From positions 2,460,501 to 2,524,500 of the forward strand of contig NZ_CP110854.1 of the NCBI RefSeq assembly GCF_027594745.1: a stretch of DNA of 64,000 nucleotides, in the 5' to 3' direction. Below, piece after piece: positions 14,712 through 23,324 of the stretch; position 1 is the stretch's first letter; every line of letters starts with the position of its first letter. Both the position numbers and the translations under genes were made by a program. Source of the stretch: Saprospira grandis. GTDB taxonomy: Bacteria > Bacteroidota > Bacteroidia > Chitinophagales > Saprospiraceae. Below the pieces are notes generated by a model, which did not search any database, was not told where the DNA came from, and saw only the letters and a program-made list of their open reading frames with translations.

Positions 14712-15296
14712 ATGCCCGTACAAAAGATTACGAAAGAGGAAATTGTGCGAAAAGCGATTATTGTTTTTCGAAAGCAAGGATACAACAAAACCTCTATGCG
14801 TGATTTGGCCCAGGCTTGCGGCTTGCAAAAGGGGAGTTTTTATCATTATTTTTCTTCTAAAGAGGCCTTAATGTTGGAGGTCTTGACTACCTTATTGGAG
14901 TATTATCGCAAAAAGATTTTTGCCATTGCCTATGAGGAGGAGAGGAGTCCCTTGGCGCGTTTACAAGCTTTTTTTGACCAACAAGCGCCCATATTTACGC
15001 AAGATTTGGCGGGTTGTCTGTTTGGTAATATTACCTTAGAAACCATTTCTGTAGAGCCTGAATTTAGGCGGGTATTGCAAGCTTTTTTTGAAGATTGGAT
15101 AGCCGCTTTTGCCCATTTATTTCTGCGGGCCGGAGCCTCTGAAGAGGAGGCGGTCAAGGCGGCTCGGCAGACGGTTATGCAGATAGAAGGCGCATTAATG
15201 ATGATGCGTGTTTTTCAAGATATTAAATTGTTAGGCTCGGCCTGCAATTGGGCCCTAGAGCGGCTCAAGCGTTGGCCAAAAGCCGAAAAAAAATAA
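14712..15296 (+). CDS. TetR/AcrR family transcriptional regulator
   Basis: 194 residues. N-terminal helix-turn-helix: EEIVRKAIIVFRKQGYNKTSMRDLAQACGLQKGSFYHYFSSKEAL (residues 9-53), the classical TetR DNA-binding signature. The C-terminal part is a helical ligand-binding domain (AGCLFGNITLETIS near residue 99, a YcdC/TetR_C-like pattern). It lies 31 bases upstream of fadN in the same direction, and a palindrome overlaps its own promoter. By analogy to the FadR-type TetR repressors of other phyla, the ligand could be an acyl-CoA; this is inference. Confidence 0.88.
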   Translation: MPVQKITKEEIVRKAIIVFRKQGYNKTSMRDLAQACGLQKGSFYHYFSSKEALMLEVLTTLLEYYRKKIFAIAYEEERSPLARLQAFFDQQAPIFTQDLAGCLFGNITLETISVEPEFRRVLQAFFEDWIAAFAHLFLRAGASEEEAVKAARQTVMQIEGALMMMRVFQDIKLLGSACNWALERLKRWPKAEKK

Positions 15297-15326
15297 TTCC
15301 TTCATTAAATTAATTAGAATCACAAG

Positions 15327-17735
15327 ATGAGCAGACGGATTAGTAAAGTCGCTGTACTCGGATCTGGTGTTATGGGAATGGGTATTGCTGCCCATTGTGC
15401 AAACATTGGACTAGAGGTATTGCTATTGGACATTGTTCCTTTTGACCTTTCTGAAGAGGAAAAGCAAAACCCTGCAGCGCGCAATCGATTGGCCGATCAG
15501 GCCCTTAAAGCCGCTGTTAAGGCCAAGAAAATTGAGCCCTTTTATGATCCTGCTTTTGCTAGCCGTGTAAGCACGGGCAACTTTGAGGATGATTTCCATA
15601 AAATTGCTGATTGCGATTGGATTATTGAGGTTGTTGTAGAGCGCCTCGATATTAAGCAAAAGGTATTTGCACAGGTAGAAAAATATCGTAAGGCTGGGGC
15701 TATTGTGAGCTCAAACACCTCGGGTATTCCCATTTCTATGATGCTAGAAGGACGTAGCGAAGATTTTCAGAAGAACTTCTGTGGGACGCACTTTTTCAAC
15801 CCCCCTCGTTACCTCCAACTTCTCGAAATTATTCCCACAAAAAAGACCGATCCTGCATTGATCGACTTTTTTATGGATTATGGTAGCCGTTTCCTTGGGA
15901 AGCAAACGGTACTTTGTAAAGATACTCCCGCCTTTATCGCTAACCGCGTAGGGGTATATGCTATGGCCAAGATTTTCCAATTGACGGAAGAGCTTGGTCT
16001 TTCTATTGAAGAGGTAGATCAGTTGACTGGCCCAGCGCTTGGCCGCCCTAAAACGGGAACTTTTGCCTTGGCTGATTTGGTGGGTCTAGATACTGCCGAA
16101 AAAGTAATCAAGGGCATTAAGGATAACTGCCCAACTGATGAGCAAGCTGCCGCTTTTGAAGTACCTGCTTATCTACAGTTTTTGCTAGAGAACAAATTTT
16201 TGGGGAACAAAACCAAAAAAGGGTTCTATGAGCGCACTAAACAAAAAGATGAGAATGGCCGCAAAATTAAGTTGGCCCTCAATCTAGCCAGTCAGGAGTA
16301 TGCTCCTGCTCAGCGTGTGAAGACTGCACTTTTGGGCGATCTCAAAAATGTTTCTGGTCTAGCGGGCAAGGTGAAAACCTTCTTCAAAGATAAATATCAA
16401 GAGGACAAAGGGGCCGAGTTGGTTCGCCGCTCATTGTTGGGCCTTTTTGCTTATGTGTCTAATCGCATTCCCGAAATCTCTGATCAGTTGTTTAGCATTG
16501 ATGATGCTTTGCGTGCTGGTTTTGCATGGAAAGTTGGTCCTTTCCAATACTGGGACATGATTGGCCTAGAAAAAGCTGTTGAATTGGCTGAGGCCGATGG
16601 ACAAACAGTTGCCGCTTGGGTAAAAGAAATGATTGCTGCAGGTCATACTAGCTTCTATAAGGTGATCAATGGCGTAACCAACTACTATAATGTAGACAGC
16701 AAATCTTATCAGCCCGTACCCGGTGCCGAGCAGTCTATTATCTTGGACAATATCCGGGATAAGTCTGTAGTTTGGGAAAACAGCGATGTTCAGCTACACG
16801 ATATTGGAGACCAAGTGCTTTGCTTGGAGTTCCGTTCTTACCAAAACACTTTGGGAGAGGGGGTCGTTCGTGGTGTCATGCAAGCTATTGAAATTGCTGA
16901 GCAAGGAGACTGGAGAGGTTTGGTGATTGGTAACAATGCCACGAACTTCTCTGTTGGGGCCAACTTGATGTTGATTGCCCAGATGGCTTATGAGCAAGAT
17001 TTTGATGAGCTCAATATGGCTATCCACGCTTTCCAGCAAATGAATATGCGCGTACGCTACTCTAGCATTCCCGTTGTAGTTGCTACTCAAGGATTCACCT
17101 TTGGTGGAGGTTGCGAAATGGCCATGCATGCCGATGCTGTCATTGCTTCTGCCGAATCTTATATTGGTTTGGTTGAGGTAGGTGTTGGTTTGATCCCCGG
17201 TGGTGCTGGAACCAAAGAGTTTGCTCTCCGTGCCTCAGATAGCTTCCACAAAGAGGATGTATATGTTCCCAAATTGATCGACCGTTTCAAAACGATCGCT
17301 ATGGCTTCTGTGGCTACCTCGGCCCCCAAAGCCTTCAATGAAGGATACCTCCGTCATGGAATCGATCAAGTATCTGTAAATACGAGCCTCACGCTTCAAA
17401 AAGCGAAGCAAAAGGTGATTGCTTTGGCCAATGCGGGTTATGTACAGCCAGCTAGCCGCCATGATATCGAAGTATTGGGCCGTGGTGGTCTAGGCGCACT
17501 TTATGTAGCTGCCGAAAGCCTCCGCCTAGGTCGCTATGCTAGCGATCACGATATCAAGATTGCTAAAAAAGTAGCTTATGTGCTTTGCGGTGGAGATCTT
17601 TCTGCCCAGCAAAAAGTATCGGAGCAATATCTACTCGATATCGAAAGAGAGGCCTTCTTGCAGCTTTGTGGCGAGCAAAAGACCCTCGAGCGTATCCAAG
17701 CCATGCTCACCACCGGCAGACCTTTGCGTAACTAA
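15327..17735 (+). CDS. fadN: 3-hydroxyacyl-CoA dehydrogenase / enoyl-CoA hydratase (FadN type)
   Basis: 802 residues with the dehydrogenase first: NAD-binding Rossmann motif VLGSGVMGMG at residues 10-19, the catalytic HFFNPP block near residue 152, then a C-terminal crotonase domain from about residue 500 (FTFGGGCEMAMHADAV near 590; VEVGVGLIPGGAGTKE near 615, holding the catalytic Glu region). This order and length match FadN of Bacillus rather than FadB/FadJ, where the hydratase comes first. It performs the hydration and oxidation steps of beta-oxidation. fadA follows 48 bases later, and the TetR gene precedes it. Confidence 0.9.
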   Translation: MSRRISKVAVLGSGVMGMGIAAHCANIGLEVLLLDIVPFDLSEEEKQNPAARNRLADQALKAAVKAKKIEPFYDPAFASRVSTGNFEDDFHKIADCDWIIEVVVERLDIKQKVFAQVEKYRKAGAIVSSNTSGIPISMMLEGRSEDFQKNFCGTHFFNPPRYLQLLEIIPTKKTDPALIDFFMDYGSRFLGKQTVLCKDTPAFIANRVGVYAMAKIFQLTEELGLSIEEVDQLTGPALGRPKTGTFALADLVGLDTAEKVIKGIKDNCPTDEQAAAFEVPAYLQFLLENKFLGNKTKKGFYERTKQKDENGRKIKLALNLASQEYAPAQRVKTALLGDLKNVSGLAGKVKTFFKDKYQEDKGAELVRRSLLGLFAYVSNRIPEISDQLFSIDDALRAGFAWKVGPFQYWDMIGLEKAVELAEADGQTVAAWVKEMIAAGHTSFYKVINGVTNYYNVDSKSYQPVPGAEQSIILDNIRDKSVVWENSDVQLHDIGDQVLCLEFRSYQNTLGEGVVRGVMQAIEIAEQGDWRGLVIGNNATNFSVGANLMLIAQMAYEQDFDELNMAIHAFQQMNMRVRYSSIPVVVATQGFTFGGGCEMAMHADAVIASAESYIGLVEVGVGLIPGGAGTKEFALRASDSFHKEDVYVPKLIDRFKTIAMASVATSAPKAFNEGYLRHGIDQVSVNTSLTLQKAKQKVIALANAGYVQPASRHDIEVLGRGGLGALYVAAESLRLGRYASDHDIKIAKKVAYVLCGGDLSAQQKVSEQYLLDIEREAFLQLCGEQKTLERIQAMLTTGRPLRN

Positions 17736-17783
17736 GCCGAGCGACTCATTATTATTTCAGACTTTAAAGATGCTAATATAAAT

Positions 17784-18953
17784 ATGGATGCATATATCGT
17801 AGCGGGCTATCGTACCGCTGTAGGACGTGCCAAGAAAGGAGGTTTTCGCTTTATGCGCTCTGATGATTTGGCCGTAGAGGTAATCCAACACCTCCTCAAA
17901 AAAGTAGAAGGCGTAGAAGCCGATATGGTAGATGATGTTTTGGTAGGTTGTGCCAACCCCGAAGGGGAGCAGGGCCTCCAAATCGGTCGCCAAATCTCTA
18001 TGCGCGCCCTGAGCAAATCAGTAGCTGGGGTAACCGTAAACCGCTATTGTGCTTCTGGCCTCGAAACAATTGCTATGGCTACAGCTAAGATTAAGGCCGG
18101 TATGGGCCATATCTTTGTGGCCGGTGGTGCCGAGAGCATGAGTATGATTCCCATGACGGGCTATAAGTTGGCCCCCAACTATAATGTAGCTTCTACTACT
18201 CCCGATTATTTGGTGGGTATGGGACTTACTGCCGAGGCGGTGAGCAATAAATACAACATTTCTAGAGAGGACCAAGATGAGTTCGCTTATCTTTCTCATG
18301 TGAAGGCCGCCAAAGCTTTGGATGAAGGCTATTTCAATGATCAGATTGTCCCTGTAGATGTTCAGGAGGTTTATGTAGAAAATGGCCAGCGCAAAGAGCG
18401 CAACTGGACCGTTGCCCAGGATGAAGGGGTGCGCCGTAGCACTACTCCCGAGGCTTTGGCTAAATTGCGTCCCGTTTTTGCCCAAGGAGGTAGCGTTACC
18501 GCAGGTAATTCTTCTCAAACTTCTGATGGCGCTGCCTTCGTTTTGGTGGTTTCTGAAGAAATGGTCAAGCAACTCAATCTACAACCTATCGCTCGCCTAG
18601 CCGCTTGCGCCGTAGGTGGTGTAGAGCCCTTGTATATGGGGATTGGTCCCTGCGTGGCCATCCCCAAAGCGCTCAAGCAAGCTGGTTTGCAGTTGGGCGA
18701 TATCGACCAAATTGAATTGAATGAGGCTTTTGCCGCTCAATCTTTGGCCGTTATCCGCGAGGCGGGCCTAGATCCCAATATCGTGAACGTTAATGGAGGC
18801 GCTATCGCTCTTGGCCACCCCTTGGGATGTACCGGCGCGAAGTTGTCTATCCAACTCCTCAACGAAATGCGTCGCCGTAACCAAAAATACGGTATGGTGA
18901 CGGCCTGTGTTGGTGGTGGACAAGGTATTGCGGGTATCTACGAGCTACTCTAG
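17784..18953 (+). CDS. fadA: Acetyl-CoA acyltransferase (3-ketoacyl-CoA thiolase)
   Basis: 389 residues, full thiolase length. Nucleophilic Cys89 in NRYCASGLETIA; the His in ALGHPLGCTGAKL; the second catalytic Cys in TACVGGGQGIAGIYELL at the C-terminus. It cleaves 3-ketoacyl-CoA with CoA to acetyl-CoA, the last step of beta-oxidation, and its partner is FadN encoded just upstream. No acyl-CoA dehydrogenase follows, unlike the fadNAE operon of Bacillus; a terminator closes the operon. Confidence 0.95.
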   Translation: MDAYIVAGYRTAVGRAKKGGFRFMRSDDLAVEVIQHLLKKVEGVEADMVDDVLVGCANPEGEQGLQIGRQISMRALSKSVAGVTVNRYCASGLETIAMATAKIKAGMGHIFVAGGAESMSMIPMTGYKLAPNYNVASTTPDYLVGMGLTAEAVSNKYNISREDQDEFAYLSHVKAAKALDEGYFNDQIVPVDVQEVYVENGQRKERNWTVAQDEGVRRSTTPEALAKLRPVFAQGGSVTAGNSSQTSDGAAFVLVVSEEMVKQLNLQPIARLAACAVGGVEPLYMGIGPCVAIPKALKQAGLQLGDIDQIELNEAFAAQSLAVIREAGLDPNIVNVNGGAIALGHPLGCTGAKLSIQLLNEMRRRNQKYGMVTACVGGGQGIAGIYELL

Positions 18954-18975
18954 ATTAAGGAATACTTAAATGTTG

Positions 18976-19010
18976 AAAGACCTGCTCCTGCTCTGGAGTA
19001 GGTCTTTTTC
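18976..19010 (+). terminator. Terminator after fadA
   Basis: AAAGACCTGCTCC and GGAGTAGGTCTTTTTC form a hairpin with a short T-tract. Confidence 0.8.
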
Positions 19011-19025
19011 TTTCTAATTGAGGCT

Positions 19026-19184
19026 GTTTTTGGGCTTGCCGCCTTCGGCGGCCGGGCTGTGTCAGGGCTCGCAAGTCTGCTCGGCCCTGCGCAAAATTCG
19101 CTACGCTCATTTTGCTGGGTCTGCGGCTACGCCGCCCCCTTTTCCATCCCTAAGCCTGCGGCGGCTTCGCCGCCTGCTAGCTGT
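19026..19184 (+). repeat. GGGGC structured repeat c7 (subfamily D, + orientation)
   Basis: TTTTTGGGCTTGCCGCC (one G short), stem GCCGCCTTCGGCGGC, GGGCTGTGTCAGGG, core with one change (CGCAAGTCTGCTCGGCCC), variable stem GCAAAATTCGC/GCTCATTTTGC, GGTCTGCGGCTACGCCGC and tail TTTCCATCCCTAAGCC: a blend of D head and A tail. A degenerate triple-hairpin cassette follows to 19256. Confidence 0.82.
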
Positions 19185-19256
19185 GGCTGCTGCTTGAAAC
19201 CAGCAGCTATGCAACAGCGGCATTGCTCCGCAATGCTACCAGAATGAGAGTTGATT

Positions 19257-21167
19257 TTACTCTTTAAGCAAAACAAAGTAACCTGCCATATCTTTTGATG
19301 CTGTGCGTTTAACTTCGTTCAGCTTATAGCGGAGAGGATGAAAATCTTTGCCTTTCAGTTCTTTGAGGTGGTTATTTAAGCGTTCTGTCAATTTTTGGCA
19401 GACCTCCTTAACTGTACCTTCATTGTATGAATGTCTAAAAGTAGCTCTGAAAATCAATTGTGTAGCCTTGGTAGTTGCTATTCGTCTTGCCATCTCCTTG
19501 ATTTTAGCCTGAAAGCTATCGAGAAAAATTCCACCAAACTCCTTTTCATATCTGCTCTCCTCTTTACTGTAAATACCAAAGGTATTACTGAGTAGATAGG
19601 TCTTATTCAGTTGAAGGTCCTGACCAAAAGCAACATTTTTATCACTCAACTCTTTTTTTGTCTGAATTTCTTTCTTGGACTTATCAGTCTTGGCAATTTC
19701 CTCATGAAAATCAGCAGCATCCGCTCTAGCTGCAATGAGCGTAAGAACTATCTCTTCATCCACTCCATACCGTCTTGCATTATTGGCAAAGCCCTTTATT
19801 TTACCTAATAGCTCATGCTCCGCAATAATTTCTTTTAACTCCTTAAGAGAGCCATATTTTACTGTTGTTGGGTCAATTCCAAAAGTTCTGGCTTTGGCTT
19901 GAAGAGCTATTCTTTCTTTTTGCTCTTCTCGATCTTGGGCCTCTTGTCTCCGTCTTTTGGCTAAGGAGTTGGCATATTGAGAAGCTGTAGAGGGGTAACC
20001 ATCTTTAGTTTGATTAAAATTAGCTTTTTTGTCTTTACCTCTACTTTCTTCTTTAGGTTTTGTCATCAATGATTCATAATTCTGGGATACATCATATTGG
20101 TCCATCCCCGTACTTGCTGCGCCTTGACCTTTGTAGCTAATAGTTGTATTGGGAAATACTTTTTTTAACTCAAGAAGAGATGCAACTTGAGTCGTTTTCT
20201 CAGGGAATGCTATTCTAAAAATCTCTTTATTGATATCTTCATCATTTGTAAACTTTGTCTTAATAACTTTTGATGGATCAACCATATTTCCATCCAGCGG
20301 AAAAGCGGTATATTCACAAATTTGAACAACTGAGGTATTGGATTTTTCAAAAAGTTCTTGTAATGAGGCTTTCATTAAACGATCGACATTTTTGCTCAAA
20401 TCTATATTTGATTTATTAGCTTCATTGGATGCAGATCTTAAAAGCCTTGAAAAAGTAAAAAGCTGAATGTATTTTTTTTCTAAGCTTAGATTATTATTGT
20501 CATTTATGTATTCAGCCCATAGATCAAGCTTTTCGGCTAGTATAGCTACTGATTCACATTGAGTAATAACACCAACCATAATTTTTTTTCGAATATCTAA
20601 TTCTAAGGCAACACTTAATTTGGCTTTGTTAATTATTGGTTGAGTTGGACTCAATAGGCTTAAGATGTCTATAAAGTCATCCAAGAAGGGTAAGTGGGTT
20701 TGAGTTAACTCTATTACTTTAGTAGTAATTTTTTCACAGATATAACCTTTAATGCCTTCATTATAAGAAGAAATTTTTTTAGATAAGTCTAGACTTTCTA
20801 CAATGACTTTAGCGTACTCAAGAGAGGCTTGACTTATCTGGAAAATGTTAATTAGTATAATATTCAGTCTATTAGTATATGATGTGACTTGATTTTGAAC
20901 GTTTATAAGTAGTTGGGTTAGTGATAAATCAGTTATCTCGTTGAGATCTAATTTCTCAAGAATATGTTTAGCCTTGGTTGTAGTTGAAATAAAAGTTGTG
21001 AGTTCTTCTTTTTGTTGTACGTAAAAACTTAATTGGTCAGATAATTCTTGATCTAAAGGGTTGTTAATTTGTTGTTTACGAAGCTTATATACAAGTTTTT
21101 TATAATTTTCTTGTTCTTCTTTTAAGGCAACTAAAAGTCTGTTGATTTCTATTAGTATTTTATCCAT
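19257..21167 (-). CDS. Unknown 636-residue protein
   Basis: Not recognised. AT-rich, with no signal peptide. The first about 300 residues are helical with heptad-like stretches, starting MDKILIEINRLLVALKEEQENYKKL. A charged, low-complexity middle follows (near 380-430: many K, E, Q and R). The C-terminal part from about 560 looks folded (YLLSNTFGIYSKEESRYEKEFGG, ATTKATQLIFRATFRHSYNEGT), ending DMAGYFVLLKE. It is the last of three co-directional genes; the lipoprotein gene upstream ends 18 bases before it. The trio lies between inverted repeats c7 and c8 and has base composition unlike the neighbours, suggesting acquired DNA. Confidence 0.7.
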   Translation of the reverse strand: MDKILIEINRLLVALKEEQENYKKLVYKLRKQQINNPLDQELSDQLSFYVQQKEELTTFISTTTKAKHILEKLDLNEITDLSLTQLLINVQNQVTSYTNRLNIILINIFQISQASLEYAKVIVESLDLSKKISSYNEGIKGYICEKITTKVIELTQTHLPFLDDFIDILSLLSPTQPIINKAKLSVALELDIRKKIMVGVITQCESVAILAEKLDLWAEYINDNNNLSLEKKYIQLFTFSRLLRSASNEANKSNIDLSKNVDRLMKASLQELFEKSNTSVVQICEYTAFPLDGNMVDPSKVIKTKFTNDEDINKEIFRIAFPEKTTQVASLLELKKVFPNTTISYKGQGAASTGMDQYDVSQNYESLMTKPKEESRGKDKKANFNQTKDGYPSTASQYANSLAKRRRQEAQDREEQKERIALQAKARTFGIDPTTVKYGSLKELKEIIAEHELLGKIKGFANNARRYGVDEEIVLTLIAARADAADFHEEIAKTDKSKKEIQTKKELSDKNVAFGQDLQLNKTYLLSNTFGIYSKEESRYEKEFGGIFLDSFQAKIKEMARRIATTKATQLIFRATFRHSYNEGTVKEVCQKLTERLNNHLKELKGKDFHPLRYKLNEVKRTASKDMAGYFVLLKE

Positions 21168-21185
21168 AGAACTAGTTTTTATATG

Positions 21186-21905
21186 TTACTCATTGTAGAT
21201 TGATTGGATAAAAAAATCTGGTAAGAATGATTTTTTAGCATTTAGGCTGTCCGCCATATCTAATCCAAGGTTTATTGTCATATCATGCTTAAATGACAAA
21301 AGAAAATTTCCATTCATGTCAAAAAAAGATCTTCTTTGTATATTTGGGGAACTCGTCACTAGAGGGTGAGCTAATTCATGCTCTAATATTTTGGATATGA
21401 CTTTAGAACTAAAATTGATGAAATCTTTGAAGTTTTTTCTATTTCCATAGAGAGCTATTGTTTTTATTGTTTCTTGGTGTTTAGTATCAATGGAATGATA
21501 CATTATTTGATATCTTTGCAAAAGACTATTCTTTTTGTCAAAAAGATGAAGTCCTTGAAAGGAGTCTATTGAAATAGGGTAAAATGCTGTGATATGAGTA
21601 GAGTTGTAGGATTTTTCCTTACTATTAGTAGTAGAACTGCTTCGTCTTAATTTGATAGTCGCACTGCTAGAGTCTTTATTTGGGGTATATTGTATTAGCT
21701 CCATTTCTATTACATCATTTTCCCTTTTGCTGCTAGATAGCCTTGTAATCTTCCCATCGGTCCAAGTTGTGTCGCGTATAACAATAGGTTCGGCTAGACT
21801 ATCCTTCTCTATAGTTTTTTGAGGGGGTTCCTCTCCACAGCTACTGAAAAATAAAAAGCCACTCATGCTTAGTAGAAGCAAGCTCATTTTAGATAGATAT
21901 TCCAT
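21186..21905 (-). CDS. Unknown lipoprotein
   Basis: 239 residues from the ATG at 21905 (an upstream in-frame ATG at 21932 is also possible). The N-terminus MEYLSKMSLLLLSMSGFLFFSSCGEE is a lipoprotein signal with the lipobox ending in Cys, so it should be anchored to a membrane. The body is Ser/Thr/Lys-rich with no recognised domain. A sequence EHELAHP near residue 174 fits the HExxH zinc-protease pattern, but no downstream ligand motif is clear, so this may be chance. Middle gene of the AT-rich trio. Confidence 0.7.
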   Translation of the reverse strand: MEYLSKMSLLLLSMSGFLFFSSCGEEPPQKTIEKDSLAEPIVIRDTTWTDGKITRLSSSKRENDVIEMELIQYTPNKDSSSATIKLRRSSSTTNSKEKSYNSTHITAFYPISIDSFQGLHLFDKKNSLLQRYQIMYHSIDTKHQETIKTIALYGNRKNFKDFINFSSKVISKILEHELAHPLVTSSPNIQRRSFFDMNGNFLLSFKHDMTINLGLDMADSLNAKKSFLPDFFIQSIYNE

Positions 21906-21974
21906 AGTCTTTGAATTTAGTTTTAAGTTCATTTTTAAGTGATTGTAATTTATTCGAACTTTGGTTTAAGTCAT

Positions 21975-22787
21975 TTAATAAAGTGTGGAGCTCCCCCGAA
22001 CTTCATCCAAATTCCCCTCTACCGTTCGGTTTTTTAAATGCTGTTTTAGCTTAGCCACAATCTTAATGAGTCGAGGCTCTTTGGCCTTTACCGCTGCTAC
22101 AAAAGCGCTGTATTTCCTCTGTTTTTTTTCACTGATTTCCTCCAATTTGTCTTGCAGGGATTTAGAGAGTTTTAGTAATCGAAGTGATAGTTGATAATGT
22201 CGCTCTTCAATTTTTTCTGGCGTTTTGGCCTTAAGTATGGGAATGACATTTTTGGCGACCAAGGCAAAGGTTTTCTTGTAGGCCCGGATAATGCTAATCA
22301 TCTTTTGATCATCATTTTCTTGGTCTACTTCGGCCTCTATTTGGTCAATTTCTTTTGCTTCTAGACCTACTTCTTCTAGCCCCAAATCTCCCTTAAAGAT
22401 GTCTACCGCAAAGCCCAATTTCTTAAATAGCTTTTTGCCGTTTTTCTTCATCTTTGCAGGCTTGCCCTTGCCGTCATTTAAGGCAATACGCATAATGGGC
22501 GGCTGCCCCTCTACTTCCTGAAAATAACAGACTCCCTTGGCAAAGTCTTTTTCTGCCTTTCGGTCAGTTTTTAGCCTCTTATAATATTTCATTAGGGAAC
22601 CAGATAATTTGCCCAGCAAAATTAACGTCCCTAGCGAACCACAACTAAAAGTATAATCAGATAAAACGACTACGCCAGTTTGCCCAAAGGCAGCAGCCCG
22701 TTTCACCTCTCGCTCAATCAACTTGATGTACTGCACTTCGGTCAAGTCTTTTAGCTCATCTAACTTAATTTTAGATTTAAAAGCCAT
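21975..22787 (-). CDS. Unknown 270-residue protein
   Basis: Not recognised. Starts MAFKSKIKLDELKDLTEVQYIKLIERE; no signal peptide. A hydrophobic stretch, GVVVLSDYTFSCGSLGTLILLGKLSGSL, at about 38-65, may be a buried core or membrane-associated. The remainder is highly charged and helical, Lys-rich, with a coiled-coil-like end (LSKSLQDKLEEISEKKQRKYSAF). First gene of the AT-rich trio; 69 bases separate it from the lipoprotein gene. Its upstream side runs into repeat c8. Confidence 0.65.
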   Translation of the reverse strand: MAFKSKIKLDELKDLTEVQYIKLIEREVKRAAAFGQTGVVVLSDYTFSCGSLGTLILLGKLSGSLMKYYKRLKTDRKAEKDFAKGVCYFQEVEGQPPIMRIALNDGKGKPAKMKKNGKKLFKKLGFAVDIFKGDLGLEEVGLEAKEIDQIEAEVDQENDDQKMISIIRAYKKTFALVAKNVIPILKAKTPEKIEERHYQLSLRLLKLSKSLQDKLEEISEKKQRKYSAFVAAVKAKEPRLIKIVAKLKQHLKNRTVEGNLDEVRGSSTLY

Positions 22788-22883
22788 ACGCTAAAGTTTT
22801 TACGGTTATTAGATACGACTAAAGTAGTGGCTTTTTTTCGCAAATGCAAGTTATGTCTTAACGTTTATTCATTTTTTATTTTT

Positions 22884-22918
22884 CTGGGGCTTGCCGCCTG
22901 TAGGATGGATATATATAC
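22884..22918 (+). repeat. Truncated D-type head of the c8 composite
   Basis: CTGGGGCTTGCCGCC at 22884-22898 is the D head, but it jumps directly to TGTAGGATGGATATATATAC and the hairpin cassette. The core of a D copy is deleted here. It marks the left end of a 379-base composite ending in c8. Confidence 0.7.
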
Positions 22919-23116
22919 CTGTAGGTTGAAACCTACAGCAACAGTGGTATTGCTTCGCAATGCTTATAAATGAGGGTGGAAACCCTCATGAAGTTAATTC
23001 CATACTTTAGAGCGCAAGGCCAGCTATATGAACAGTGGAGGCCCTTTAGGGCTGGCTCCATTGGATTAGCCTAGGGGCTTGTCCCTAGGCGATGAACAGC
23101 AGGCGGCAAAGCCGCC
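22919..23116 (+). repeat. 198-bp near-identical block, copy 2
   Basis: Triple-hairpin cassette (22919-22938, 22949-22961, 22970-22989), the AGAGCGCAAGGCCAGC block, and the CCTAGGGG/CCCTAGG hairpin (23070-23089). Same length and nearly the same sequence as 14198-14395, 8.7 kb away. Confidence 0.88.
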
Positions 23117-23262
23117 GCAAAGGAGCGAAGCGACTGGCCTAGCGATGCGGCGGGGTGGCCGTTAGGCCAGACCGAGCCAGCTTGCTGGCGAAGGGCCGAG
23201 CAGACCTGCGAGCCCCAAAGCGTAGCGCCGACGACCGAAGGGAGGCGGAGGCCCCAAAAAAA
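23117..23262 (-). repeat. GGGGC structured repeat c8 (subfamily B, - orientation)
   Basis: On the minus strand: TTTTGGGGCCTCCGCCTCCC, TTCGGTCGTCGGCGCTACG, core CTCGCAGGTCTGCTCGGCCC, variable stem GCCAGCAAGCTGGC, GGTCTGGCC, then CATCGCTAGGCC. Right boundary of the c7-c8 interval. Confidence 0.85.
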
Positions 23263-23324
23263 TAAATCAGTTGCAGCTTTGGCTTAAATTCTGCAATTTT
23301 GCCCACTCATCATTCCAACAACTT

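Noticed and set aside
16794..17129. Minus-strand open frames inside fadN, fabF, the beta-helix gene and the T9SS genes
   Set aside because: Shadows of strongly supported genes on the other strand.
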